Assembly (NCBI RefSeq): GCF_023100805.1
Contig: NZ_CP095855.1
Coordinates: 434,001 to 498,000 of the forward strand
Direction of reading: 5' to 3'
Length of the DNA stretch: 64,000 bases
DNA from: Chitinophaga filiformis
GTDB taxonomy: Bacteria; Bacteroidota; Bacteroidia; Chitinophagales; Chitinophagaceae
Position 1 is the first letter of the stretch. The number at the start of each line of letters is the position of its first letter. The notes beneath the pieces are model-generated. The model had not been told where the DNA came from and ran no database searches. It saw only the letters and a list, made by a program, of their open reading frames with translations. Shown here piece by piece: positions 1 through 8,515 of this stretch. Made by a program: the position numbers and the translations under genes.

Positions 1-3000
1 CGTCAATACCGATGCCCTTCATGTTGTCGATAGAAAACAGGTTGTAGGCGTTCACATAGAAACGGGCCCTTTCTATTTTCACACGGTTGAGCAGGTCTTT
101 GGGAAGGGTATATCCCAATTCGATGGTTCTGGCGCGGAGGTATTTTACATTCACCAGCCAGAAGTCGGAGTTCCTGTTAAAGCTGCTGTGATCATGATTA
201 TTGAAGCGAAGCGCAGGATATTTCCCTGGTATCCAGCGGCTGTTCAGATCCAGCGGGTTCTCCCTGTGCCAGCGATCTTCATACAGGTCCAGCAGGAGGT
301 TACCACCGTTCTGATAAGGGTTACGCATTTCCCAGTCGCGGTTGAAGGAATAACCGCCACCACCGGAGAAATCAATGCGTGCATCAAACCCATTCCATGA
401 AGCCGCGAAGTTCAGACCGAAGTTCACAATTGGGTTTCTGCCTGTGCCATAGCCGATGGGACGCATGTCCATATCGTTGATCAGGCCATCGTGGTTAAGG
501 TCTTTATAGATAAGATCGCCAGGCAGTAATGTTTTATTGCCGGCGCCATCCACGTTCACAGGGTACTTGTTGATCTCTTCCTGCGACTGGAACTGTCCCT
601 GCACCTCGTATCCCCAGAAAGTGTTACTGAACCTTTCCTGTACAGAATTGCGGTAGTGATCCCAGGAGTTGTTGTATACCGGCTTGTAAGTATGCAGTGA
701 TTTATTCCTGGCATAAGAGATATTACCGCCTATATTCAGTGCCACTTTCTGAATTTTGGTAGACCATGCAATGGAACCTTCTATACCTGCTACCTGGTCG
801 CTGTTCACGTTTTCAGAAGGGAGGGAATAGCCCAGCTCACTGGGCACCAGTATATCATATTTTGCGCCCAGCAGTCCTGTTCTTCTGCGGTTGAAAACGT
901 CTATAGCACCAGTGATCTTGCTGTCCAGGAAACCATAATCAAGGCCAATATCCAGGGTCCTGCTCACAAACCATGAAATGTTCCTGATCGGAACGCCTTT
1001 ATTGCCGGAGCCGATTACCGCATTTCCATCCAGTATCACAGTAGAGGCGTTGTAGTTATAACCGGCCAGGTAGTCGTACGGGCCAATGCCTACATCATCA
1101 TCACCCAGCTTTCCATAAGAAGCACGGAGTTTCAGTTCACTCAGCACTTTACGGCTCACAAAGCTGAAGAACTTCTCTTCACTTACACGCCATCCACCAG
1201 ATATAGCGGGGAAGGTACCCCACCTTTTATCGGGCGCAAATTTCCAGGAAGCATCACGACGGGCAGACACCTCGAGGTAGTATTTGCCGGCATAGTTATA
1301 GTTCAGGCGACCGATATAACCCAGGCGGGCTTCAGTACCATCAGCATCATTGTAAGTATCCATTGTGGAGAAATAGATCAATGGCAGCTGATTGGTATTG
1401 GGCACAGAATGCACATAAGAGCTCAGGTCCCTTCTTTTAATGCGCTCAGCCACCAGTGTAGCGCCAACGGTATGCTGACCGAACACTTTATTGTAATTGA
1501 GCTGTACCTGGATAGTAGGTGTGAGGATAGTCCTGTTGCGTCTTTCGCGATAAGGATTGGAGCTACCGCCTGTTACATTATAGGTACTGTCTGCCGGGTT
1601 AAAAGTATATACCTTGTAAGTATATTCATGCCCGTTCATAATTTCATTGGCATAGTAATAAGAGAACAGCCCCCTTGCTGTCAGCCCTTCCAGCGGGAAC
1701 TGGTATTCGGCTGTCAGGTTGGATTGTAGTACGCGCCAGTCACTGCGCCAGTAGCCGGACAATTTCTTATTCTGCACAGCCCAGTTCTCTGTGTTGTGGC
1801 CAATGTCATTGGGATATTCAGGATTATCATTGGCGTAGGCGCGCTCGGTAGGCCGGTTACGGAGTATGGCAAAACGGGCAGCCCAATAGTCATCACCACC
1901 CGGTACGCCTGGCTGATCGCGGGTTTCAACACGCCCGTTGATCTGCGCACCGATCTTAAAACGATCGGACACGCGGGCTTCTATATTGCTTTGAACGTTG
2001 GTACGCTCGAATGTGAATTCTCTTCCAAGCACTGAATACTGTTTCAGATGCGTAGCAGATACGTAGTAGTTGATCCTTTCAGAACCACCGGTAAAATTGA
2101 GGTTCATCTGTGTAAGCGGAGAATTGCCTTTTACGATGAACTTATACCAGTCAAAGCTTTTATAGCCGGTCTCTGTTCCCTGTTTCCATTTATCCAGCTC
2201 TGCCTGTGTGATGGAGGTATTGCCATATTGGTTCATGTCGGCATCTGCTTTACCCACCATCCACTGATAGGCATTGGTCGTTTTAGGAAAGCGCGTCCAG
2301 TTCTGCCAGCCTCTGTAAACGTTTACGTTGATGGTGTTACGACTACCCAGTTTACCGCGTTTCGTAGTTACTACAACCACGCCGTTGGCAGCACGCAAAC
2401 CGTAGATGGCAGCAGAAGCATCCTTCAGCACGGTAATGCTTTCAATGTCGTTGGGCGCGATGTTATTGAACTGGCCTTCATCCTGCTGAATACCATCTAT
2501 TACATACAAGGGATTGCCCATGTTCCTGATCTGTATAGAGGCGCTGGCGCCGGGGCGGCCATCAGAAAAGCGGAAAGATACGCCTGCTATTTTACCAGCC
2601 AGGCCGGCACTAACGGTAGCGCCCGCATGTATGCCGTTCAGGTCTTTACTGGTAACAGAAGCAATAGCGCCTGTCAGCGATTCTTTTCTCTGTGCGCCGT
2701 ACCCCACGATCACCACATCGCCGAGCGATGTGGACGAGGCTTCCAGTGTGGCATTCACATTATCTTTACCGTTGATCTCGATCTCTTTGGAGGCAAAGCC
2801 AACATAAGTAAATACCAGGATACCACTTAAGGCAGGCACATTGAAAGCATAGGCGCCGCCGGCATCTGTAGTAGCGCCGGTGGAAGTGCCTTTTAGTTTT
2901 ACGCTGACGCCTGGCAGTGGCTGACCTTTATCGTCAGTCACCTTACCACTGATCCTTACCGGCTGCATACCGGGGTCCGGTGCAGGGGCGCGTAATCGAT

Positions 3001-3352
3001 TTAGCACGATCTGACGACCAGACACATGGTACTGTAGTTGCAAAGGGGATAATAAGCCATTCAGGATGTTGGCCAATGTTTCATTTTCGGCCACTACATC
3101 CACCTTGCGGTCTGACTGGATCAGTGAAGAACTGTAAAGGAATTTAACGTCGACCAGCTTCTCTATCTGGTTCAGGACTTTGCCGATTGGCTGTTGCTTC
3201 AGCTCCAGGGAAATTTTCTGTTGGAGTATTTCCTGGGCTTTGCTGGTGCCTGCAAAGGCGAAGGTGGTAAACAACACTGCAAGCAGCAGCTGACAGGCAC
3301 ATGTACGCGTAACGTGAAAGATTAAATCACGGTTTCGTAATCTTTTTTTCAT
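1..3352 (-). CDS. SusC/RagA-type TonB-dependent receptor with STN domain (3' end outside window)
   Basis: Outer-membrane TonB-dependent receptor, probably importing a glycan or peptide together with a SusD lipoprotein that is not visible here. I read it from the reverse strand: the ATG at 3352 opens an MKKR-type signal peptide, then an STN/secretin-TonB short N-terminal domain (about residues 40-115, typical of FecR-regulated receptors), a carboxypeptidase-regulatory-like beta sandwich (about 120-205), the plug domain and the beta barrel. The frame stays open for about 1117 codons to the window edge, where it reads the ARFYVNAYNLFS block that normally sits about 30 residues before the SusC C-terminus, so only a short tail is missing. 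The STN domain and the adjacent fecR and ECF sigma genes indicate regulation by trans-envelope signalling. The substrate cannot be told from sequence. Confidence 0.93.
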   Translation of the reverse strand, partial: MKKRLRNRDLIFHVTRTCACQLLLAVLFTTFAFAGTSKAQEILQQKISLELKQQPIGKVLNQIEKLVDVKFLYSSSLIQSDRKVDVVAENETLANILNGLLSPLQLQYHVSGRQIVLNRLRAPAPDPGMQPVRISGKVTDDKGQPLPGVSVKLKGTSTGATTDAGGAYAFNVPALSGILVFTYVGFASKEIEINGKDNVNATLEASSTSLGDVVIVGYGAQRKESLTGAIASVTSKDLNGIHAGATVSAGLAGKIAGVSFRFSDGRPGASASIQIRNMGNPLYVIDGIQQDEGQFNNIAPNDIESITVLKDASAAIYGLRAANGVVVVTTKRGKLGSRNTINVNVYRGWQNWTRFPKTTNAYQWMVGKADADMNQYGNTSITQAELDKWKQGTETGYKSFDWYKFIVKGNSPLTQMNLNFTGGSERINYYVSATHLKQYSVLGREFTFERTNVQSNIEARVSDRFKIGAQINGRVETRDQPGVPGGDDYWAARFAILRNRPTERAYANDNPEYPNDIGHNTENWAVQNKKLSGYWRSDWRVLQSNLTAEYQFPLEGLTARGLFSYYYANEIMNGHEYTYKVYTFNPADSTYNVTGGSSNPYRERRNRTILTPTIQVQLNYNKVFGQHTVGATLVAERIKRRDLSSYVHSVPNTNQLPLIYFSTMDTYNDADGTEARLGYIGRLNYNYAGKYYLEVSARRDASWKFAPDKRWGTFPAISGGWRVSEEKFFSFVSRKVLSELKLRASYGKLGDDDVGIGPYDYLAGYNYNASTVILDGNAVIGSGNKGVPIRNISWFVSRTLDIGLDYGFLDSKITGAIDVFNRRRTGLLGAKYDILVPSELGYSLPSENVNSDQVAGIEGSIAWSTKIQKVALNIGGNISYARNKSLHTYKPVYNNSWDHYRNSVQERFSNTFWGYEVQGQFQSQEEINKYPVNVDGAGNKTLLPGDLIYKDLNHDGLINDMDMRPIGYGTGRNPIVNFGLNFAASWNGFDARIDFSGGGGYSFNRDWEMRNPYQNGGNLLLDLYEDRWHRENPLDLNSRWIPGKYPALRFNNHDHSSFNRNSDFWLVNVKYLRARTIELGYTLPKDLLNRVKIERARFYVNAYNLFSIDNMKGIGID

Positions 3353-3437
3353 AACTTGGATTGTGTTCCTTAATAATGGGAAATAGAAGGGCTGTCTTAT
3401 CCCAGTGGAGCGGGTATAAGGCAACGTGACATTAGTC

Positions 3438-3469
3438 ATAGCCAGTGGTACGGCCATACCGCTGGCTAT
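3438..3469. other. Strong hairpin in the fecR-susC gap
   Basis: An 8-bp arm (atagccag / ctggctat) extends inward with TGGTA/TACC pairing in the 160-bp gap between the anti-sigma gene and the receptor. Neither flank on the minus strand has a U-tract, so a simple terminator is unlikely in that direction. It could be an RNA-processing or partial attenuation site separating low regulator from high receptor expression. This is inference. Confidence 0.4.
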
Positions 3470-3512
3470 TTTCATTAAGTGCTAGTGTTCATTTTAGATC
3501 CTGGTTTAGTTT

Positions 3513-4595
3513 TCAATAACGATGACATCCTTTTGCTGAGAGGGTGATATCATTTCCTTCAATGATACATTCCGCCTCCAGCGCCCTGCAGATCAGGCGT
3601 ATCTTTTCATATAGTGGTTCGTCGGTCAGTGACGCGGTCAACCTGCAATCCGCCAGTAAGGCCTTGTCATAGTGAATGTGCACACCATAGGCGTTTTCAA
3701 TTGTCTTCATAACACTATCTACCGGAGCATCATTGAATACGAAAGAATAAGTGATTGGCTCCGGGGCCTGCGGGTCCGCCTGATATTGCCCGGACGACTG
3801 TACCGATACGACAAGTGTATTTCTCTGCAATATAGCCTGCTGATTGGCTGAAACATTGGAGACTACCTTAGTTCCCAATGGCTGTACTGATAACGCTATT
3901 TTTCCTGTTTTTACATATACTTCCACGAGGCTGTCGGCATCATATGCTTTCACACGGAAGCTGGTACCCAGTACGTTGATCACCATTTCATTTGCATATA
4001 CAATGAAAGGTTGCAGGGTATTACGCGACACTTCGAAAAATGCAGCGCCGGAAAGGTATACTTCGCGTTTGCAATTGCTTCCCCTGCATACCGGGTAGCT
4101 TATCCTGGCGCCCGGTTGTAACACCACGGAACTGCCATCGGGCAATTTCACCGTGCGAAGCTCCTTTCCTTCATTTACTTCCTCTATGCGTTTATTGCCC
4201 TCGAGCTTTGCTTCCCGCAGCAAACGGGTATATACCACTGCCGGCTCTTTCTCCGGGCGCATCCACCACAGGGCAGCCCCTGCCATGATACATACTGCAG
4301 CTGCGGCCCAATACCAGTAGATAGAACGGCTTTTCTTTACAGGTGCTGCCGCTGTAGTATCTATCTGGTTGCTGATCTCATTCCACATTTTTAGCTGTTC
4401 CTGCTCTTTCAACTGAAAGGCCGGTAGCTGTGCTGCTGCCAGAATAATGGCCCTTGCCTGTAACATGACTTCCTGCTTACCCGGGTGTTGTGTTATCACC
4501 TGTTCCCAGTGAGCGCTATCCTTACCTTCCTTTACCCATGCCACAAAAGAATCGTCACAGACAAAATCTGCTGTATCGTATGCTGAATAATCCAT
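3513..4595 (-). CDS. FecR family anti-sigma factor
   Basis: Inner-membrane anti-sigma factor that would hold the neighbouring ECF sigma factor and receive a signal from the STN domain of the SusC receptor. The 360-residue protein has a cytoplasmic N-terminal part (about 1-85), one transmembrane helix (about 88-108, IYWYWAAAAVCIMAGAALWW), a periplasmic FecR domain (about 130-230, with the DGSSVVLQPGARISYP and FFEVS blocks typical of the family) and a C-terminal DUF4974 domain (about 285-350). It lies 165 bp downstream of the sigma gene and 160 bp upstream of the receptor, all on the minus strand: the classic sigma-FecR-SusC order of Bacteroidota. Length is typical. The signal ligand is unknown. 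Confidence 0.93.
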   Translation of the reverse strand: MDYSAYDTADFVCDDSFVAWVKEGKDSAHWEQVITQHPGKQEVMLQARAIILAAAQLPAFQLKEQEQLKMWNEISNQIDTTAAAPVKKSRSIYWYWAAAAVCIMAGAALWWMRPEKEPAVVYTRLLREAKLEGNKRIEEVNEGKELRTVKLPDGSSVVLQPGARISYPVCRGSNCKREVYLSGAAFFEVSRNTLQPFIVYANEMVINVLGTSFRVKAYDADSLVEVYVKTGKIALSVQPLGTKVVSNVSANQQAILQRNTLVVSVQSSGQYQADPQAPEPITYSFVFNDAPVDSVMKTIENAYGVHIHYDKALLADCRLTASLTDEPLYEKIRLICRALEAECIIEGNDITLSAKGCHRY

Positions 4596-4760
4596 AGCAT
4601 TAAATGCCTTTCCGACAGTAATTATAATTATAAAGACAGGTGTGCGTTGTTTTAACTCACTTTTCCTGAAAAATTTATTTGCTGCTTTTGATTTACCGGA
4701 AGCCGGTCATCTTTGAATAATGTTGTGTCACTCGTCCTGGTGATGCCCAAATGTCCTTCG

Positions 4761-5363
4761 CTATTTCCATCCTTCACGTAGCTTGACAATAGCGCGTTGT
4801 ACGAGGTTTCTCACAGATTGCTCATTGATCTGCAGGATGCCGGCTATTTCTTCCCAGCTGAAATTATCGTAAAAACGCAGGCGGATCACTTCCTGCTGCC
4901 GTTCGGGCAGGCGGGACATCAGTTGCTGCAGCCGCTGTGACAGCAACAGGTATTCTTCTGTTTTTATTTTAAGCTCTTCGATAGATTCTGTTTGCAGGGG
5001 AGTGATAGCGGGTACCGGCCTGATATCGGCCATCCGGTGCAAACGGCGGCGTAAAGACCTGAAAAGGTAATATTTGATAGAGCTGGTGTCTGACAGGTTA
5101 TGACGGGTACGCCAGAGGTCGGCGAACAGGTCCTGCATGGCATCTTGTACCAGGGCGGCATCAGGTACAAGGTGATAGCCATAGTTATATAAGGTACCTG
5201 CATATCGCTGGTACATTTCACTGAAGGCCTCTTTATTTCCTTGCTTAAAAGCTATCCACAGCTCGTGGTCCGCTATGGATGCACGGTTGATATTTTCGGA
5301 CCCCGCCAATTTACTTTCCTCGTTTAAGGTACAACAGTTCAGGCTATTGCATCTAAAGTACAA
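4761..5363 (-). CDS. ECF RNA polymerase sigma factor (FecI-like, Bacteroidota SusC-associated)
   Basis: Sigma-70 family extracytoplasmic-function factor expected to transcribe the downstream susC operon. Region 2 is seen around residues 45-105 (YQRYAGTLYNYGYHL, then a DAMQDLFADLW core-binding segment) and region 4 around 145-195 (LPERQQEVIRLRF, then a helix-turn-helix with WEEIAGIL). The first ATG (5363) gives 200 residues, about 25 more N-terminal residues than usual. A TTG preceded by GAGGAAAG about 20 codons in is an alternative start, and a -7-like TACTTTAG overlaps the first ATG, so the annotated start is uncertain. It is followed by fecR and susC on the same strand. Confidence 0.9.
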   Translation of the reverse strand: MYFRCNSLNCCTLNEESKLAGSENINRASIADHELWIAFKQGNKEAFSEMYQRYAGTLYNYGYHLVPDAALVQDAMQDLFADLWRTRHNLSDTSSIKYYLFRSLRRRLHRMADIRPVPAITPLQTESIEELKIKTEEYLLLSQRLQQLMSRLPERQQEVIRLRFYDNFSWEEIAGILQINEQSVRNLVQRAIVKLREGWK

Positions 5364-5389
5364 GCTATAAAAATTTAATGATACAGGCA

Positions 5390-5474
5390 GAAAATAAAAG
5401 GGGCCTGATGAAAATCAGGCCCTCCCCAAATTAACCATTAAAAAACTCATTTGAATTTTGCTATATCAAAAATA
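5390..5474 (-). ncRNA. Candidate small RNA: -7 box, short leader, hairpin terminator
   Basis: Read on the minus strand: a perfect Bacteroidota -7 box TATTTTTG (5474-5467), about 45 nt of AT-rich sequence, then a perfect 8-bp hairpin (GGGCCTGA / TCAGGCCC, 5422-5401) followed by CTTTTATTTT. No ORF of reasonable size lies in this unit. A transcript of about 65-70 nt is predicted. No clear -33 TTG is seen. It could instead be the terminator of a longer unannotated minus transcript. Confidence 0.35.
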
Positions 5475-5534
5475 GGATGAATCAGTCTGCTATCTGTTAA
5501 TCGTAAGTTAATGATTTTAAATAATTTGGCGGAT

Positions 5535-5639
5535 CTGCGGGGGTGTTATGCGGAGTTGCTCTGCGCTGCTGCGGAGTATCATGCGAAGTAGCCAGGGATC
5601 GCGGTTGGTGCTGCTGCGGTTTTTTTATGCGAAGTAGCC
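5535..5639. repeat. Three imperfect short direct repeats in an intergenic gap
   Basis: Three copies of a pattern CTGCGG - 6 to 8 nt - ATGCGAAGTAGC are seen at about 5535-5559, 5569-5593 and 5614-5639. The second and third share the exact 13-mer ATGCGAAGTAGCC, and the first is diverged. They sit between the ECF sigma gene and the WYL regulator, in a segment otherwise without a credible gene; a 70-codon minus ORF through it is not convincing. Function unknown. Confidence 0.5.
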
Positions 5640-5668
5640 CGGTTTCAGTATGGGATGGTGGTTGGCAT

Positions 5669-5702
5669 AAAAAAACAGGCCCCCGCAAAAAATTGCAGGG
5701 GC
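5669..5702 (-). terminator. Terminator-like hairpin oriented to the minus strand
   Basis: The minus-strand RNA pairs GCCCCUGCA with UGCGGGGGC (one U-G wobble, while the plus-strand version would have a C-A mismatch) and is followed by UGUUUUUUUA. So the functional strand is minus, although no minus-strand gene is annotated immediately upstream of it. A weak -7-like AGAATTTG lies about 35 bp upstream (5743-5736). It may end a second short RNA like the one at 5390-5474. Confidence 0.5.
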
Positions 5703-5908
5703 TTACCATTTAACCTATATTCTGTACTGTAGCATCAAATTCTTTAAATATTTTCCAGGGAAAGAACAATTTATTCCTGTCTGTCATCACCGATATCGTG
5801 CTCCGAAAATGTCTCCCTCAAATATTTGTTGTATCTAAGACTGGCTATTATAACGGAAGTTTAATCGCCCCCGGATTTTTTTTCATTTTTATTCTAACTT
5901 GCCGTCAT

Positions 5909-6880
5909 ATGAACAGGATTGACCGTCTTTCTGCGATTCTTATCCAGCTACAGGGCAAAAAAGTAGTACGTGCCGCCGAAATAGCGGAGCGTTTCGACAT
6001 CAGCCTTCGTACAGTATACCGGGACGTCAGGGCGCTCCAGGAAGCTGGCGTGCCTGTAGGCGCAGAAGCAGGTACAGGTTATTACCTGGTGGAAGGCTAC
6101 CACCTGCCCCCTGTCATGTTCAGCAGGGAAGAGGCCGCTGCATTGCTGACCGGTGAAAAGCTGATGGCCAACCTGAGTGACCATTCCAACAGGAAGGAAT
6201 TCAGTAATGCCATGCAGAAGATCAAGGCTGTACTGAGAGGCAGCGAAAAAGATTTCCTCGAATCGCTGGAAGACAATATTGCGGTGGTGAGCCGTCGTCC
6301 GCCGGTGGGCGAAGAATTCCCCAACCGTTTTCTTTCTGACATCCAATACGCGCTGGGCAAGCAGCAGATACTCCAGCTGGATTATTTTGCCCTTCATAAT
6401 GAGACACTTACGAAAAGAGAGGTAGAACCGATCGGGATCATTTTCATGAGTGGCAACTGGTACCTGATTGCCTGGTGCCGCCTGCGGCATGGCTACCGGA
6501 ACTTCCGGATGGACCGTATTAAGAACGTTTCCGTTTCTGCAGAGACCTACGACAGGAACCGGCATATTACCCTCAAAGAGTATATAGATAAATATGGCGA
6601 ATACGACACACAGCCCCATGAGGTGAAGGTCCGCTTCCCGGCTGCATTTGCCCGTCGTATAGGAGATCAGAAGTTCTATTATGGCCTCATCGAAGAGCGG
6701 ACGGTGGGAGAATGCACCGAAATGACCTTTATGGCGCCCTGCCTCATATGGTTCGGCCGCTGGCTGCTTACATGGGGTGCAGCACCTGAAATTATTGCAC
6801 CTGCCGAGCTCACGGAAAGGATGCAGATACTGGCAATGGAAATAAAACAACATTATTTAGAACCCCGCGCTCACTCCTGA
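5909..6880 (+). CDS. YafY-type HTH/WYL-domain transcriptional regulator
   Basis: DNA-binding regulator with an N-terminal HTH_11/DeoR-like winged helix (about residues 5-60, with RFDISLRTVYRDVRALQEAG) and a central to C-terminal WYL ligand-binding domain (about 140-220; GNWYLIAWCRLRHGYRNFR matches the WYL core), followed by a WCX-like extension. I chose the ATG at 5909 (MNRIDRLSAIL), which matches family N-termini and gives 323 residues; an upstream in-frame ATG would add 37 residues without similarity to the family. The next gene, a GyrI-like ligand-binding protein, runs the same way about 190 bp downstream. The regulated genes and effector are not evident. Confidence 0.9.
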   Translation: MNRIDRLSAILIQLQGKKVVRAAEIAERFDISLRTVYRDVRALQEAGVPVGAEAGTGYYLVEGYHLPPVMFSREEAAALLTGEKLMANLSDHSNRKEFSNAMQKIKAVLRGSEKDFLESLEDNIAVVSRRPPVGEEFPNRFLSDIQYALGKQQILQLDYFALHNETLTKREVEPIGIIFMSGNWYLIAWCRLRHGYRNFRMDRIKNVSVSAETYDRNRHITLKEYIDKYGEYDTQPHEVKVRFPAAFARRIGDQKFYYGLIEERTVGECTEMTFMAPCLIWFGRWLLTWGAAPEIIAPAELTERMQILAMEIKQHYLEPRAHS

Positions 6881-7068
6881 CATAAGGCTGTCACTTCCCC
6901 TGTTTTTCTTTGTATCAGTAAAATAATGCTTTACTGATGAAACTACATTTATGGTGCCACTGGTTATTGCTGGTTATTGGTAGCGTGCACCAGTTCGCGC
7001 TGTCTGAGAAGACGTGCGTTATAACGCATAAGATTAAACGCAATACTAACCCATGTTATACTAAAACA

Positions 7069-7677
7069 ATGTCTATGTCAAAAACAGACCTTATCAGCCT
7101 GCATAAAGCGCTTTATACTGCGCAGGCGCAGCCGGCAATTATCTTCGTGCCTGCCGGTCATTACATTGCCATCAATGGCCAGGGAGACCCCAACGGCCCC
7201 CTGTTTGCTGCCAGTACGCAGGCATTATATACTGCCGCTTACAGCATAAAAAATATATACAAACAATCCGGGCAGGATTTTACTGTCAGCAAACTGGAAG
7301 GCACCTGGTGGGTGAACACCAACACGCACAATCCGCTTGCAGTACCCAGGGAGGAATGGCAGTGGCAATTACTGATCCGCATGCCGGATTATGTGGTCAG
7401 CGCGGTGGTGCAGCAAACGTTAAAAGCGGCATTCGTGAAGAAACAATTGCCGCTGTTACAACAGGTATCGCTGATTGCGCTGGCAGAAGGAAAAAGTGTG
7501 CAGATACTGCATACCGGGCCCTATTCCGAAGAACCGGCCACATTGAAAGTAATGGAAGATTTTATGAAGAAGGAAGGCCTGACGTGGAATGGCAGACATC
7601 ACGAGATCTATCTTTCAGATCCGCGCAAAACAGCGCCGGAAAGGATGAGAACGATCCTGCGGCAACCTGTAAAGTAA
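7069..7677 (+). CDS. GyrI-like small-molecule-binding domain protein
   Basis: A stand-alone GyrI-like/SHOCT-type ligand-binding protein of about 202 residues, without a DNA-binding domain. Features are the IIFVPAGHYIAINGQGDPNG segment (about residues 25-45), a central LEGTWWVN block and a C-terminal HTGPYSEEPATLKVMEDFM block typical of GyrI folds (here the relatives often annotated as GyrI-like domain-containing protein). The frame is open upstream to 6937, but that extension looks non-coding and the family starts near the MSMSKTDL methionine, so I place the start at 7069. Proteins of this fold bind or hydrolyse small cyclic or aromatic compounds in known cases; the ligand here is unknown. 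Confidence 0.8.
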   Translation: MSMSKTDLISLHKALYTAQAQPAIIFVPAGHYIAINGQGDPNGPLFAASTQALYTAAYSIKNIYKQSGQDFTVSKLEGTWWVNTNTHNPLAVPREEWQWQLLIRMPDYVVSAVVQQTLKAAFVKKQLPLLQQVSLIALAEGKSVQILHTGPYSEEPATLKVMEDFMKKEGLTWNGRHHEIYLSDPRKTAPERMRTILRQPVK

Positions 7678-7683
7678 GTAATA

Positions 7684-7761
7684 CGGCTGATTATTAATAT
7701 GTCGATTATAAATACAGCTGACTATTAGTACAGCAGACTATAAATCCGGTTGATTATTTTT
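7684..7761. repeat. Degenerate tandem repeats (about 15-16 bp x 5) between convergent genes
   Basis: Five head-to-tail units with the core CTGATTATTAATA / CTGACTATTAGTA fill the whole gap between the GyrI-like gene and rnc: about 7684-7699, 7700-7714, 7715-7730, 7731-7745 and 7746-7761, alternating 16 and 15 bp. The last unit overlaps the rnc stop codon. No hairpin with a U-tract is evident in the gap. Confidence 0.6.
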
Positions 7762-8515
7762 CGCCGAGACCTAACAGTTCAATGGCCTGCTGGGCGGCTA
7801 TCTGGCTGGCGTCCTTTTTATTGAAGGCTTTGCCACTGCATATCAGTTCACCATCTACCACGGCGCCTACGGTGAATATGCGACGGCCATTGTCCATTTG
7901 TTCTTCCAGCAGGTCGAACTCCAGGGTCTTGCCGTGTTTATTGGCCCATCCGTACAACTTGTTCTTATGGTTCATCTCTACATTCTCGAGCTGTTCCAGG
8001 TCGATGTAGGGAACGATAAGGCGTTGATGTACGAATTGTTTGGTCCTGTTGTAACCTTTGTCCAGGTATACAGCGCCGACCAGTGCTTCGAGGGTATTAC
8101 CAAAGATCTGGCTGATCTTCAGGAAGCTGTTGTATTTATCGTAGATGGTCAGTTTACGCAGACCCATTTTGATAGCAATATCATTAAGCTGCTGACGGTT
8201 AACGATCTTAGACCGCATTTCGGTCAGGTAACCTTCTGTTTTGTAAGGATACTTTTTGAAGAGGTAGTCGCCGATGATAGCGCCAAGTATTGCATCGCCA
8301 AGATATTCCAGGCGTTCATTGCTTTCAAGGAATTTTTCCTTGCTGGACCTGTGGCTGAGTGCTACCTCATACAATGAGAAGTTGCCCGGGGCAAACCCCA
8401 GCAAATTGTAAAGGTCCTTGTAAAGGCTCCTTTTTTTAGGAACGAATCGATATAAAAATCCTGGCAGTAATTTCACACAATCAAGCAACAAATTTTTTGA
8501 AAATAACTGATGCAT
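7754..8515 (-). CDS. rnc: Ribonuclease III
   Basis: Double-strand-specific endoribonuclease that processes rRNA precursors and structured mRNAs. The endonuclease domain carries the signature NERLEYLGDAILGAI at about residues 66-80 with its acidic metal-binding residues, and the C-terminal double-stranded-RNA-binding domain (about 180-250) ends in KKDASQIAAQQAIELLG. With the ATG at 8515 it is 253 residues. The start lies inside fabF, overlapping its 3' end by 35 nt, so translation is likely coupled. acpP-fabF-rnc form one minus-strand operon, an order widely kept in bacteria. Confidence 0.96.
   Translation of the reverse strand: MHQLFSKNLLLDCVKLLPGFLYRFVPKKRSLYKDLYNLLGFAPGNFSLYEVALSHRSSKEKFLESNERLEYLGDAILGAIIGDYLFKKYPYKTEGYLTEMRSKIVNRQQLNDIAIKMGLRKLTIYDKYNSFLKISQIFGNTLEALVGAVYLDKGYNRTKQFVHQRLIVPYIDLEQLENVEMNHKNKLYGWANKHGKTLEFDLLEEQMDNGRRIFTVGAVVDGELICSGKAFNKKDASQIAAQQAIELLGLGEK

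Noticed and set aside
5497..5709. A 70-codon minus ORF
   Set aside because: It begins within the hairpin at 5669-5702 and runs through short repeats; composition is not protein-like.
5798..5908. The 37-codon N-terminal extension of the WYL regulator
   Set aside because: The family starts at the MNRIDRLSAIL methionine; the extension has no similarity to it.
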